Source of the DNA: an uncultured Anaerolineaceae bacterium
GTDB lineage: Bacteria > Chloroflexota > Anaerolineae > Anaerolineales > Anaerolineaceae
Length of the DNA: 16,249 nt
Direction: 5' to 3'
Assembly: GCA_937890875.1 (NCBI GenBank)
Contig: CALAEB010000573.1
Location: forward strand, 1-16,249
Under the pieces are notes generated by a model. That model ran no database searches. It saw only the letters and a program-made list of their open reading frames with translations, and had not been told where the DNA came from. A program made the translations under genes and the position numbers. Below, one piece after another: positions 7,101 to 15,224 of this stretch. Every line of letters starts with the position of its first letter. Position 1 is the stretch's first letter.

Positions 7101-8066
7101 TCAATTCTGCCCGGGATCGAATGCCTTTCCGACAGCGCGCGGCGGATGATTATGCTTTGAGAAGAAAATCAGCAGCAGCAGTGTCAGGATATATGGAATC
7201 GTCAGAAACAGATCCGACACTTTGCTGGAAAGCCCCAGTGCCAGCGTCAGCTGATAACCGCCGGACTTTGCCAGACCAAAGAATAAACAGACTGCCAGTG
7301 TCGGCATGATTTTCCAGTTGCCAAAGATCAGGGCCGCAATCGACAAATATCCATATCCCATATAAATGCTCGGGGAAAAATTTGCTGAAGTCGAATAAGC
7401 AAAAAAGATCCCCGCCAATCCGGAAAGCAGCCCGCAGATCATCACGGCAGTGAAACGGATCCGATTGACGTTCCCGCCGGCTGCGTCAACGCTGTACGGA
7501 TTCTCACCGCACGCACGCAGCCGCAATCCGTAAGGTGTTTTGTACAGCACATACCAGGCAGCCAACGCAAAGACCATGACAAACGGAGCAAAAATGTACA
7601 TTTTCTTGAAAAACGCTCCCAGGATCGGGATCTCAGAAACCATCGGAATGGTAAAGCGCGGCGCAGCGCCGAGTTGAATTTTATTCGAAGCCTCTCCGGT
7701 CAACGATTCGTTCAACAGGCTGGTGAGAAAAGTCGTCAATGCGACCGCCAGAATGTTTACAACCACGCCGCTGATCACCTGGTTGGCAAGAAATTTAATA
7801 CTCAATCCGGCGTGCAGCATGGCGTAAATCATCCCGCCAATCATCGAAACCGCAATTGCAATATAGATCAGCGCAGGATTGTTTGCTCCGATTGCAGGTG
7901 ACAGCATCAAAACCGCGGCCGCACCGCAAAACGCGCCAAAGCCCTGCAGTCCTTCCAACGCCAGCATCGTGATGCCGCTTTTCTCGCTATAGATTCCGCC
8001 GATCGCCATAATAAAAATCGGCAGTGCAAACGCCATTCCATCGATAATGATAGCTTCAATATTCAT
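7101..8066 (-). CDS. ABC transporter permease, nucleoside-type (second permease)
   Basis: A 321-residue hydrophobic protein of the BPD_transp_2 family, the shorter of the two permeases in BMP-dependent nucleoside importers such as B. subtilis NupQ. Typical stretches are the N-terminal GGIYSEKSGITMLALEGLQGFGAF, given here by its ends as GGIYSEKSG and ALEGLQGFGAF (about residues 23-47), and LRACGENPYSVDAAG in the middle, which probably contacts the ATPase. About eight to nine membrane segments can be drawn. The start overlaps the stop of the preceding permease gene as ATGA (8063-8066), with GGGAGGGGG about 9 nt upstream, so translation is likely coupled. It is the last gene of the operon and looks intact. 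Confidence 0.93.
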   Translation of the reverse strand: MNIEAIIIDGMAFALPIFIMAIGGIYSEKSGITMLALEGLQGFGAFCGAAAVLMLSPAIGANNPALIYIAIAVSMIGGMIYAMLHAGLSIKFLANQVISGVVVNILAVALTTFLTSLLNESLTGEASNKIQLGAAPRFTIPMVSEIPILGAFFKKMYIFAPFVMVFALAAWYVLYKTPYGLRLRACGENPYSVDAAGGNVNRIRFTAVMICGLLSGLAGIFFAYSTSANFSPSIYMGYGYLSIAALIFGNWKIMPTLAVCLFFGLAKSGGYQLTLALGLSSKVSDLFLTIPYILTLLLLIFFSKHNHPPRAVGKAFDPGQN

Positions 8067-9250
8067 TGCCGCTGTCCCCCTCCCATAAGAATAGCTGGAG
8101 GAATTTCATCCGCATCCGGACCAGAAAGTATTTCCTTTTTGTCACGTATGTGGCGTGCTTTGTACTTAATATAAATGCCGGTGGCGCTGAACAGCAGCAG
8201 AATTCCGGTAATTACCGAAGCGATCTCCTTGGCGACGCCTGTGGAAGAGCTCATATAAACGGCGCCTTTTTGAAAAATCGTGATCAGAAATGTGGCGAAA
8301 ATACAGCCGACCGGACTCAGGTTGCCAAGCAATGAGACAGCGATCGAATCGTATCCCATGGACGCCAGTTCTTTCGGAACGATGGTATTGTTATAGCCGA
8401 GATAATAAGTAACGCCGGCCAGCCCCGCCAGCATACCGGAAATTGTCATGGCGCGTACCAGCCCGCGTCCGACCCGTACGCCGGCATAATGCGCGCAATT
8501 CCGATTAAACCCGATCATCTTGATTTCAAAGCCGCTGACGGTCCGATTGATAAAGAATAAAATGAAAAATACCGCGAGTAAAGCAATCGGCAGTCCGAGC
8601 GGAAAACTGACTTTCTGCCCCAACAGCGTGATATCAGAAATTTGCAGCCGTGCGTTGGAGCGGACAGTCCGTGAAGTCCGGGTGATGATATCCGCAAAGT
8701 AACCGTTGATAAAAAAGCCGGTGACGTAGCTGATGATGTAATTGAACATGATGGTGGAGACAACCTCGTGGATATTAAAACGGTACTTGAGGTATCCTAC
8801 CAGCGCGCCGAGCAGCCCGCCGGCGGCGATTCCGATGATCAGGCACAGCGGCTTGGCGATGATTCCCGGAAGATCGCTGTAACCGACCAGAACGGTGGCC
8901 AAAAAGCCGGATGCCAGCATCTGTCCGGATATACCAATATTGAACATACCACCTTTCATGGCGACCACAACCCCCAGCGACGCCAGCAGCATCGGCGAAA
9001 AAACGCTCAGAAATGAGAACAGGTCGGTCAGCATGCCGCGGCTTCCGGTATAGTTTTCTTTCGGCCATAAGCCCGACCCCTGCAAAAAACTGCGCATCGC
9101 GACAATCGGGCTGCGCCCGATCAACAGCAGGACAACGGAGGCAACGATGATTGTCAGCAGAATCGTGACGAGCGGGATCGTGAACCTGTTCCAGCGGTCA
9201 TCCGCCAGCAGCTCAATCGGGCGAAATGTTTTCGATTCAGACTTCTTCAT
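8063..9250 (-). CDS. ABC transporter permease, nucleoside-type (first permease)
   Basis: A 395-residue membrane protein of the BPD_transp_2 family, equivalent to NupP of BMP-type nucleoside importers. Family blocks include MFNIGISGQMLASGFLA, the coupling-helix region HEVVSTIMFNYI, GFEIKMIGFNRNCAHYAG and SIAVSLLGNLSPVG; about nine to ten membrane segments are visible. The ATG at 9250 overlaps the ATPase stop as ATGA and has GGGGGTG about 9 nt upstream. Because of the lesions in the ATPase gene, this frame is also open leftwards through the ATPase region to 10063, giving a 666-codon open frame; the extra part is not native permease sequence. The permease itself shows no defect. Confidence 0.93.
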   Translation of the reverse strand: MKKSESKTFRPIELLADDRWNRFTIPLVTILLTIIVASVVLLLIGRSPIVAMRSFLQGSGLWPKENYTGSRGMLTDLFSFLSVFSPMLLASLGVVVAMKGGMFNIGISGQMLASGFLATVLVGYSDLPGIIAKPLCLIIGIAAGGLLGALVGYLKYRFNIHEVVSTIMFNYIISYVTGFFINGYFADIITRTSRTVRSNARLQISDITLLGQKVSFPLGLPIALLAVFFILFFINRTVSGFEIKMIGFNRNCAHYAGVRVGRGLVRAMTISGMLAGLAGVTYYLGYNNTIVPKELASMGYDSIAVSLLGNLSPVGCIFATFLITIFQKGAVYMSSSTGVAKEIASVITGILLLFSATGIYIKYKARHIRDKKEILSGPDADEIPPAILMGGGQRQ

Positions 9251-10719
9251 GCTTGTTTCACCCCCATCATCATCCGCCCGACTTCGGCCGTGGTCAGCTT
9301 TGACGCTTCTTCCACTTTCAGCAATTCGCCGTTGTAAATAACGCCGATTGTATCCGCCAGATCCATAATTTCGCTGAGTTCGAGCGATGGCGCCAATATC
9401 CAGCCCTCGGGTCGGCTGCACAAAAATCATCAGAGAAGAATTCAGGTCAATTTCGCGGGCAACCAGCGCTTTCTGCTGATTACCGCCTGAGAGCGAACCC
9501 ATCGGAGTATCGATACCGGAACCGGTGCGGACATCATAGGATGAAGCCAGCCTTTCAGCATGGTCCGCGATCGTGACCGACTGCAGCACGCCTTTTTTTG
9601 AGAATGGTTCACGATAATAGGATTTAATCGCCAGGTTATCCGCCAGCGACATATCCGCAACCATGCCAACCTCCTGGCGATCCTCCGGAATATACGAAAT
9701 CCCCGCTTCCGTGCGGGTCCGCACGTCCGCATGCGTGATATCCTGTCCGTTCAGACGGATTGTGCCAGCAGAAGGATGGATCAGTCCGCTGATCGCGTCA
9801 GCGATTTCCACCTGGCCATTGCCGGAGACACCCGCAATCGCGAAAATTTCTCCGCGGCGTATCTGGAATGAAACGTTGCGAACGACTTCCACTTTATCTT
9901 CGGTGCGGACGGAGAGATTGGAAACTTCCAAAACAGCCGCACCCGGAGAAGCCGGAGCTTTATCCAGATCCAGTGAGAGTTCTTTCCCGACCATCAGGTT
10001 GGCCATTTCATGGGTATCGGTCGGCGCCACATCCAATATTTTGATCAGCCTGCCATGCCGCAAGATTGCGCAGCGGTCGGCAATTTTTTTAATTTCCTCC
10101 AGTTTATGGTAATTAAAATAATTGTCTTGCCGTTTCGCCGCAATTCCTGCATGATTTCGAGCAGATATTCAATCTCCTGCGGCGTGAGAATCGCGGTCGG
10201 TTCATCAAAAATCAGAATGTCCGCCTCGCGATACAGCATTTTCAAAATCTCGACGCGCTGCTGCACAGAAACATTGATGTTTTCGATTTTCTGTTCCGGG
10301 TTTACTTCCAGATGATACTTTCGGGAAAGCTCACGGATTTCGTCATTCGCCCGTTTGAGATCAATATATGGAATAATGCCGAGCCAGCGTTTCATCGGCT
10401 CGCGACACAGGATGATGTTTTCCGCAATCGTATAATTCTGAATCAGCTTAAAATGCTGATGCACCATACCGATCCCGAGATCCGCGGCGGTCCGGGAGGA
10501 TTCCAGCGTGACTTTTTTCCCGCGGATAAAGATTTCCCCTTGGTCGGGCTGAATCATACCGAACAGCATGTTCATCAATGTGGATTTTCCGGCCCCGTTT
10601 TCACCAAGCAGAGCGAAGATTTCACTTTTCCGGATGCCGATAGAGATATCATCATTCGCGACAACACCCGGGAAACGCTTGGTAATGTGCTTCATCTCCA
10701 CGATAGTTTCATCATTCAT
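9247..10719 (-). pseudogene. Nucleoside ABC transporter ATPase, disrupted twice
   Basis: Reads as a two-domain ATPase (NupO/RbsA type) split over three frames. Domain 1 (from ATG 10719) has Walker A GENGAGKST (39-47), Q88, and Walker B FDEP (171-174), and is normal up to TIILIT (residue 204). One base is then missing at about 10108-10109; restoring it gives the expected HKLEEIKKIADRCAIL. Domain 2 continues in the next frame with GVSGNGQ, LSGGNQQKALVARE and IFVQPTRGLDIGAI, then jumps at about 9384-9388 into a third frame reading SLELSEIMDLADTIGVIYNG and ending in TGA at 9247. About 20 residues normally between GAI and SLE are absent; a loss of 62 nt fits the frame, and a TCG at the join could be deletion microhomology. 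Restored length would be about 511 residues, the family norm. The domain 1 signature reads NVSVQQ, not the usual SVGMQQ. Sequencing error is possible for the single base, less so for the larger gap. Confidence 0.88.
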
Positions 10720-10759
10720 ATTTTTCGGATTCCGTTGATTAGGTTTTCTTATTCATTTT

Positions 10760-10800
10760 GACTGCCGCAGCTTCCGGTTCATACAGAAGATGCAGCAGTC
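10760..10800. repeat. 15-bp imperfect hairpin between deoD and the ATPase gene
   Basis: Arms 10760-10774 and 10786-10800 pair over 15 positions with one wobble and one mismatch, around an 11-nt loop. No T-run follows in the operon direction (minus strand), so it does not look like a terminator. It lies in the only large gap (168 bp) inside the operon and could be an RNA-processing or stability element separating the upstream enzyme and binding-protein genes from the transporter genes. Confidence 0.5.
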
Positions 10801-10887
10801 ATAGACTTATTTCAGGGTACAGATCCGGATTCCTGACCGTTGAAAAATAATGCATATGCTTTTCTGAGACATGCCCGCAGCAAAAAA

Positions 10888-11607
10888 TTATATCGACTGG
10901 TGAGCTGTCTCCAAAGCAATTTCCATCATCTCATGGAAGGATTCCTGCCGTTCGAGGGCTGTCAGCCCTTCGCCGGTGAAAACATGATCGGATATCGTCA
11001 GGATGCTCAGCGCTTTCTTATGGAAATATGCCGCCGTCATATATAGCCCGGCCGTCTCCATCTCGACCGCGAGCATTCCCATATCCCGATAACGTTCGTT
11101 CGCATCTCTCCGCGCATTGATAAAAGTATCCGAGGTGAAAACCGGACCGACACGCACATGCGCACCAATCGCCTCGCCATTTTTCACCGCCTTGCTCAGC
11201 ATGCCATAATCTGCCGTAGGCGCAAGCGTCCCCGGAAAATCATATTGGGAGGCATAAGCGGAATTGGTGGAAGCGGACATCGCAATCACGATATCGCGCA
11301 AATGAACATCCTCCGCCAGTCCGCCGGCAGAGCCGATGCGGATGATACATTCAACCCCATAGTACTCAAACAAATCGGAGGCATACAGGCACATAGACGG
11401 GATGCCCATCCCGCTGCCCATCACGGAAAGTTCTTTGCCTTTATAAATCCCGGTGTATCCATACATATTGCGGATCTGATTGAACAGGTGAGGGGTTTCA
11501 AAAAAGTTTTCCGCCACAAATTTCGCGCGCAGCGGATCTCCGGGCATCAGCACGGCCCGGGCAATTTCGCCCGGGCGTGCTTCATTACATGCAGAAGGAA
11601 CAATCAT
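10888..11607 (-). CDS. deoD: Purine nucleoside phosphorylase, DeoD type
   Basis: A cytoplasmic enzyme of the hexameric (E. coli) PNP family: purine nucleoside + phosphate gives base + ribose-1-phosphate. With numbering from the ATG at 11607 (239 residues), the phosphate-site GDPLR is at 23-27, R90 and S93 lie in IIRIGSAG, the ribose-binding E182-M-E184 is in VEMETAG, and the catalytic D207 (SDH) and R220 (ALERQ) are present. The His near the N-terminus that touches the ribose 5'-hydroxyl from the neighbouring subunit in E. coli PNP (His4) is absent; no His occurs in the first 30 residues. This may widen the site for 5'-modified nucleosides. A TTG at 11613 (2 residues longer) has a better-spaced GGA and is also possible. 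It starts 15 nt after the binding-protein gene. Confidence 0.95.
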   Translation of the reverse strand: MIVPSACNEARPGEIARAVLMPGDPLRAKFVAENFFETPHLFNQIRNMYGYTGIYKGKELSVMGSGMGIPSMCLYASDLFEYYGVECIIRIGSAGGLAEDVHLRDIVIAMSASTNSAYASQYDFPGTLAPTADYGMLSKAVKNGEAIGAHVRVGPVFTSDTFINARRDANERYRDMGMLAVEMETAGLYMTAAYFHKKALSILTISDHVFTGEGLTALERQESFHEMMEIALETAHQSI

Positions 11608-11622
11608 TTTCAAATTTTTCCG

Positions 11623-12870
11623 TTATTTCAGACCTGGAAAATCTTCCGGTGTATAACCGTTGAAATTGGCGGCCGGGACAATCGTACCATCTTTGACGAG
11701 TGGGTAAACTTCAGCCAGTTTCGCCAGCGTATCTTCCGAAAGCTGCTGCCGCCCCTCTGCGCTGACATAGCCGGTGGAATCTGTCGACGCGCCCAACAGG
11801 TCATTTTTACCGGCAAATGTTCCGTCCGCAACCGCCTGCAGCTGTCTTGTTACATTCGTGTGCATCACCTTCAGCGCGGAAGTCAGAATCATATTGCTGC
11901 CGTCTCCTTTGACGCCGTCGTCATATTGATCCACATCACAGCCGATTGCGTAGACATCACTGGCTTCTTTGATTGCGGTGAAAACGCCGTTGCCGGAAGC
12001 GCCGGCCGCCACGAGCATGATATCGACGCCTTCATCGATCAGCGCTTTACCGATCACTTTCCCGGTAACCTCATCCGCGAAACCGCCGACATAGTTGCCG
12101 CCGACATTCGCGCCGGTCACATCGGTGCCAGCATAAGAAGGAAGTTCGACAATTTCCGCTTTGGTACCATATTTGGCATTCGCATAATTCACGCCCGATT
12201 CAAAGCCCCACTGATAATTGACATTCGAAGGATAAGCCAGTCCGTTCACAACCGCGACTTTGCCGGTCTTGGTCTCCAGCGCCGCGGCTGCACCGGCAAA
12301 GAAACCGCCTTCCTGTTCCTCAAACACCATCGAGTACACACTCGCCAATTCAACTTCTTCGCCATCAGCGTTGGTGGGAGCCGTATCCACCAGGATCAGC
12401 TTGGTATCCGGGTTTTCTTCCGCAATCGCACCGACAGACGCGAACTGATAGCCGGGCAGCACAATGACGTCATAATCCGCAATAATATCGGAAACCGCCT
12501 GAACCATCTTGCTGATGTCCGTTTCTTTCACATGGGTAACGGTAGATTCCGGGCTGGTCTCGATAAATTCCAAAATCCCATTGTAGCAGTCTTCACCGAA
12601 CGAACCATCATCCACACCCGACGAAGTAACAATGCCGATTTTCAGCGCTTTCGCTCCAGCCGCAGCAGCAGGTTCTTCAGTGACCGGTGTTTCAGAAGCC
12701 GGTTCTTCGACAGCGAGTTCCTCCGTGACCGGTTCCTCAACAACCGGTTCTTCAACAACAGTTGCGGTCGGCGGAACAGGCGTTGCAGTCGGGCTGCCGC
12801 AGCCTGTGAATGCAAACAATACCGTCAGAACCACCAATACACTTAAAATACTCGCAATATTTCTTTTCAT
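11623..12870 (-). CDS. BMP-family nucleoside-binding lipoprotein
   Basis: A 415-residue surface lipoprotein of the basic membrane protein (BMP/PnrA/Med) family, the substrate receptor of nucleoside ABC importers. The signal peptide ends in the lipobox FTG-C24; the mature start carries a TATPVPPTAT linker and then degenerate VVEEPV-type repeats (about residues 38-68), a tether that lifts the receptor off the membrane. The folded domain begins KIGIVTSSGVDDGSF, like the VTD.GG.NDKSFN start of PnrA homologues, and later has VDTAPTNADG, FFAGAAAAL and ASGNGVFTAIKEA typical of the family. The ATG at 12870 is preferred over 12876 because AGGA lies 9 nt upstream of it but only 3 nt from the other. It lies between mtnA and deoD and not next to its ATPase and permeases, but on the same strand. 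Confidence 0.94.
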   Translation of the reverse strand: MKRNIASILSVLVVLTVLFAFTGCGSPTATPVPPTATVVEEPVVEEPVTEELAVEEPASETPVTEEPAAAAGAKALKIGIVTSSGVDDGSFGEDCYNGILEFIETSPESTVTHVKETDISKMVQAVSDIIADYDVIVLPGYQFASVGAIAEENPDTKLILVDTAPTNADGEEVELASVYSMVFEEQEGGFFAGAAAALETKTGKVAVVNGLAYPSNVNYQWGFESGVNYANAKYGTKAEIVELPSYAGTDVTGANVGGNYVGGFADEVTGKVIGKALIDEGVDIMLVAAGASGNGVFTAIKEASDVYAIGCDVDQYDDGVKGDGSNMILTSALKVMHTNVTRQLQAVADGTFAGKNDLLGASTDSTGYVSAEGRQQLSEDTLAKLAEVYPLVKDGTIVPAANFNGYTPEDFPGLK

Positions 12871-12929
12871 TTCCATCCATCCTTTCTTTATAAATTAATG
12901 AAAATTCTTTGTCGTAACAATGAATTTCT

Positions 12930-14000
12930 TCACGAAAACAACGTCGCAATACTTTCCTGGTATGGCGCGTGGCAGATTCCCTTTTCAGTAACAATCGCGG
13001 TAATCAAAGAATGATCGGTTACATCGAATGCCGGATTATAGCATTTTACGCCGGCCGGGGCCATCGGTTCCTGATAAAACTTGGTTTTAATCTCATCCGG
13101 ATCGCGCAATTCAATTTGAATATTTTCACCGGTCTTACAGCTGCGGTCAATCGTGGAGGTCGGCCCCAGCACATAGAACGGGATGCCATAATAATGTGCA
13201 AGAATCGCCACGCCGCTGGTGCCGATTTTATTCGCCGTATCCCCGTTAGCCGCGACACGGTCACATCCGACAAAACAGGCCTGAACCCAGCCATTTTTCA
13301 TTACCAGGCTCGCCATATTATCACAGATCAGCGTTACATCGATTCCGGCATGATACAGCTCATAACTTGTCAGGCGCGCACCCTGCAGCAGCGGACGGGT
13401 CTCATCGGCAAAAACGCGGAATTGCATCCCCTGCTCTTTCCCCAAAAAGAGCGGACCCAGCGCGGTACCGTAACGGGAAGTTGCCAGCGGGCCTGCATTG
13501 CAATGGGTCAGAATTCCATCTCCTTCATGAATCAGCGACAGCCCATATTCGGAAATTGCCCGGCACATGGCAATATCTTCTTCGTGAATCTTCACAGCTT
13601 CCTGCTGCACACGGTCCAGCAGCGCTTCACGCGGCAGGGGTTGATTTTCCGCCGCCGCCTGATAAACCCGGTTCAGCGCCCAACTCAGGTTGACAGCCGT
13701 CGGGCGTGAACTGTTCAGCGTATCCCGCTGCTTTGCCAATTCCGACAGAAAACCGGCGGTGTCCGGAGCGGGAATCTGTTTCGCCAGGCAGGAAAGGCAA
13801 TACCCGGCGCAGATCCCAATGGCTGGGGCGCCGCGCACTTTCAGCTGTTGAATTGCTTCAAACATCTCTTCGACACTTGATAATGTCAGGTAAATCGTCC
13901 GGTTCGGCAGCTGTGTCTGATCAATGATCACAACACTGCGGCCATCGTCACTCAATCGCAAATTATCCACGTGAGTGACTTTTTTGACCGATAACTCCAT
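12930..14000 (-). CDS. mtnA: Methylthioribose-1-phosphate isomerase family protein
   Basis: A 356-residue aldose-ketose isomerase of the eIF-2B-like family. MtnA converts 5-methylthioribose-1-phosphate to methylthioribulose-1-phosphate in methionine salvage; close relatives act on 5-deoxyribose-1-phosphate or ribose-1,5-bisphosphate. Key signatures are VRGAPAIG (55-62), the catalytic cysteine C167 in [17 protein letters not shown], the catalytic aspartate D247 in [26 protein letters not shown], and the C-terminal YNPAFDVT with [10 protein letters not shown]. The start has AAGGAG about 8 nt upstream. No kinase, dehydratase or aldolase of methionine salvage is in the window; an upstream phosphorylase would replace the kinase route. 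MtnA and 5-deoxyribose-1-phosphate isomerase cannot be told apart by eye. It is the second gene of the operon, 26 nt after the dehydrogenase. Confidence 0.94.
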   Translation of the reverse strand: MELSVKKVTHVDNLRLSDDGRSVVIIDQTQLPNRTIYLTLSSVEEMFEAIQQLKVRGAPAIGICAGYCLSCLAKQIPAPDTAGFLSELAKQRDTLNSSRPTAVNLSWALNRVYQAAAENQPLPREALLDRVQQEAVKIHEEDIAMCRAISEYGLSLIHEGDGILTHCNAGPLATSRYGTALGPLFLGKEQGMQFRVFADETRPLLQGARLTSYELYHAGIDVTLICDNMASLVMKNGWVQACFVGCDRVAANGDTANKIGTSGVAILAHYYGIPFYVLGPTSTIDRSCKTGENIQIELRDPDEIKTKFYQEPMAPAGVKCYNPAFDVTDHSLITAIVTEKGICHAPYQESIATLFS

Positions 14001-14026
14001 AAAAAACTCCTTGAAATCTCTGCAGA

Positions 14027-14791
14027 TTATGAAATGATATATCCGCCGTCCGCCACGATCAGCTGTCCGTTGACATAGCGGGATGCGTCCGAAGCCAGGA
14101 AGATGATCGGCCCCATCAGGTCTTCCGGCTGTCCCCAGCGATGCAGCGGAATACGGGCATTAATCTCAGCCACGGCATCCGTCTGCTGACGGAGTTTTGC
14201 CGTATTATCAGTTACCATAAAGCCGGGTGCGATACCATTCACGGTTACCCCGCGGCCGCCCCATTCCGCAGCCTGGGCTTTTACCAGTCCGCTGACAGCA
14301 TGCTTGCTGGCAACATATGCCGAATCATTCGTCCCGCTGATCAGCGATTGAATGGAACAAACATGGATCACCCGCCCATAGCCTTTTGCCAGCATACTGC
14401 GGCCGATTTCACGCGTCAGCACAAACAATGCACGCACATTCACGTCAAAAACACGATCAAGATCATCCAGCGGGTAGTCTTCAGCCGGATAAAGCCCGAT
14501 AATACCGGCGTTGTTAACCAGAACATCCACTTTGCCATAAATGGCCAGCGCCTGCTGCGCCAATTCGGGGATCCGTTCCACATCCGCAAGGTCGGCCTGC
14601 AGATAATGGAATGCGCTGCCATAACGCTCAACACGGCGGCGGGTTTCCACCGGTTCCTGTATACTGATGCCGATGATATCGGCGCCGGCGCCGGCCAGTC
14701 CGACAGCCATCGCCTGTCCCAGCCCACGGCTGATCCCGGTGATCAATACGACACGTCCGCTCAGATCAAATAAACTTTGGATTTCATTCAT
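14027..14791 (-). CDS. SDR family oxidoreductase, KduD-like
   Basis: A 254-residue classical short-chain dehydrogenase with a Rossmann NAD(P) site TGISRGLG (18-25), NNAG (93-96), catalytic S146 and Y159-xxx-K163 (YVASK). The C-terminal part, with [21 protein letters not shown] and [13 protein letters not shown], resembles 2-dehydro-3-deoxy-D-gluconate 5-dehydrogenase (KduD) and related sugar-acid or sugar dehydrogenases. The ATG at 14791 was chosen because GGGAG lies 5 nt upstream and homology starts at [14 protein letters not shown]; the frame is open to 14854, but that extension is not family-like. It heads the nucleoside operon, so its substrate may be a sugar or sugar phosphate made by the isomerase, or an aldehyde or polyol derived from it. 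The substrate is unknown. Confidence 0.92.
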   Translation of the reverse strand: MNEIQSLFDLSGRVVLITGISRGLGQAMAVGLAGAGADIIGISIQEPVETRRRVERYGSAFHYLQADLADVERIPELAQQALAIYGKVDVLVNNAGIIGLYPAEDYPLDDLDRVFDVNVRALFVLTREIGRSMLAKGYGRVIHVCSIQSLISGTNDSAYVASKHAVSGLVKAQAAEWGGRGVTVNGIAPGFMVTDNTAKLRQQTDAVAEINARIPLHRWGQPEDLMGPIIFLASDASRYVNGQLIVADGGYIIS

Positions 14792-14792
14792 A

Positions 14793-15040
14793 TCAGCTCC
14801 CAGGCTTCCGAGATGAATGCCGGAGCAATCCATAAACCGCTGGCACAAAGTCACCCAATGTACCTTCCGCTGCCTGCCAGACGTATGGCGGAATCGTCAA
14901 AAAGTCAAACCTTCTAAGTAAGGGGCGCAGAACAGTTTCTGTCGTGATCCGGTTAACGGCACATTGTCCGGCGAAAAACTTCCGCCCGCCGGGCCATTAT
15001 GCCGGAATCGGTACGCTTCGGCACCCGGTATCAACTGCAG
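14793..15040 (-). other. Coding-like leader or gene remnant upstream of the SDR gene
   Basis: GC-rich sequence with two overlapping open stretches on the minus strand. One (14793-14996, 67 codons, no start codon) reads protein-like text such as GQCAVNRITTETVL and FDFLTIPPYVWQAAEG and stops 1 nt before the SDR start codon, inside the SDR ribosome-binding region. The other (14897-15040, 47 codons) starts LQLIPGAEAYRF. I recognise neither. It may be a decayed gene, a structured leader RNA, or chance. Local pairings such as CAGAA/TTCTG and GGCG/CGCC are present. Confidence 0.3.
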
Positions 15041-15115
15041 TCATCGGATAAGGTCTTTCATGGTTGGGTTGATTGGACTTACTCCTATAATTGTTCTCAT
15101 CAAACCTAAGTATTG

Positions 15116-15124
15116 ATTATATCA
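15116..15124 (-). promoter_or_regulatory. Extended -10 promoter for the nucleoside operon
   Basis: TGATATAAT on the minus strand matches the TGnTATAAT extended -10 consensus exactly, in an A/T-rich stretch. No strong -35 is seen. It would start transcription near 15108 and leave an untranslated leader of about 317 nt before the SDR gene. Confidence 0.5.
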
Positions 15125-15179
15125 GCAGAAAAAATATGTATGCATAATCGACAATTCAAACATGAAGCAGTAATTCGAA

Positions 15180-15224
15180 GTGATTCTGCTGTTTCTGCAA
15201 AAAGCGCGGAAACAGCAGAATCAC
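15180..15224. repeat. Perfect 16-bp inverted repeat in the divergent spacer
   Basis: Arms 15180-15195 and 15209-15224 (GTGATTCTGCTGTTTC and its exact complement); three further base pairs including one G-T shorten the loop to AAAAAGC. On the plus strand CTTCTTTT follows shortly after. It lies between two diverging transcription units, upstream of both putative promoters, where a terminator has no obvious transcript to end. Confidence 0.65.

Noticed and set aside
10045..10719. A genuine single-domain 224-residue ABC ATPase
   Set aside because: The last 20 residues after TIILIT are out of frame; the expected family sequence continues one base over, showing a frameshift and not a natural end.
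12658..12775. Repetitive GGTTCTTC-type DNA that might suggest a CRISPR or tandem repeat array
   Set aside because: It is the coding sequence for the degenerate EEPV linker of the lipoprotein; spacing is short and there are no unique spacers.
11158..12846. Long plus-strand open frame of 562 codons
   Set aside because: It lies antisense to deoD and the binding-protein gene, has no recognisable motif and an unlikely His/Ile/Arg-rich composition. The minus strand carries clear family motifs throughout.
14792..14854. Longer N-terminus for the SDR starting at 14854
   Set aside because: The start at 14791 has a strong GGGAG site and matches where the family begins; the extension is not SDR-like.
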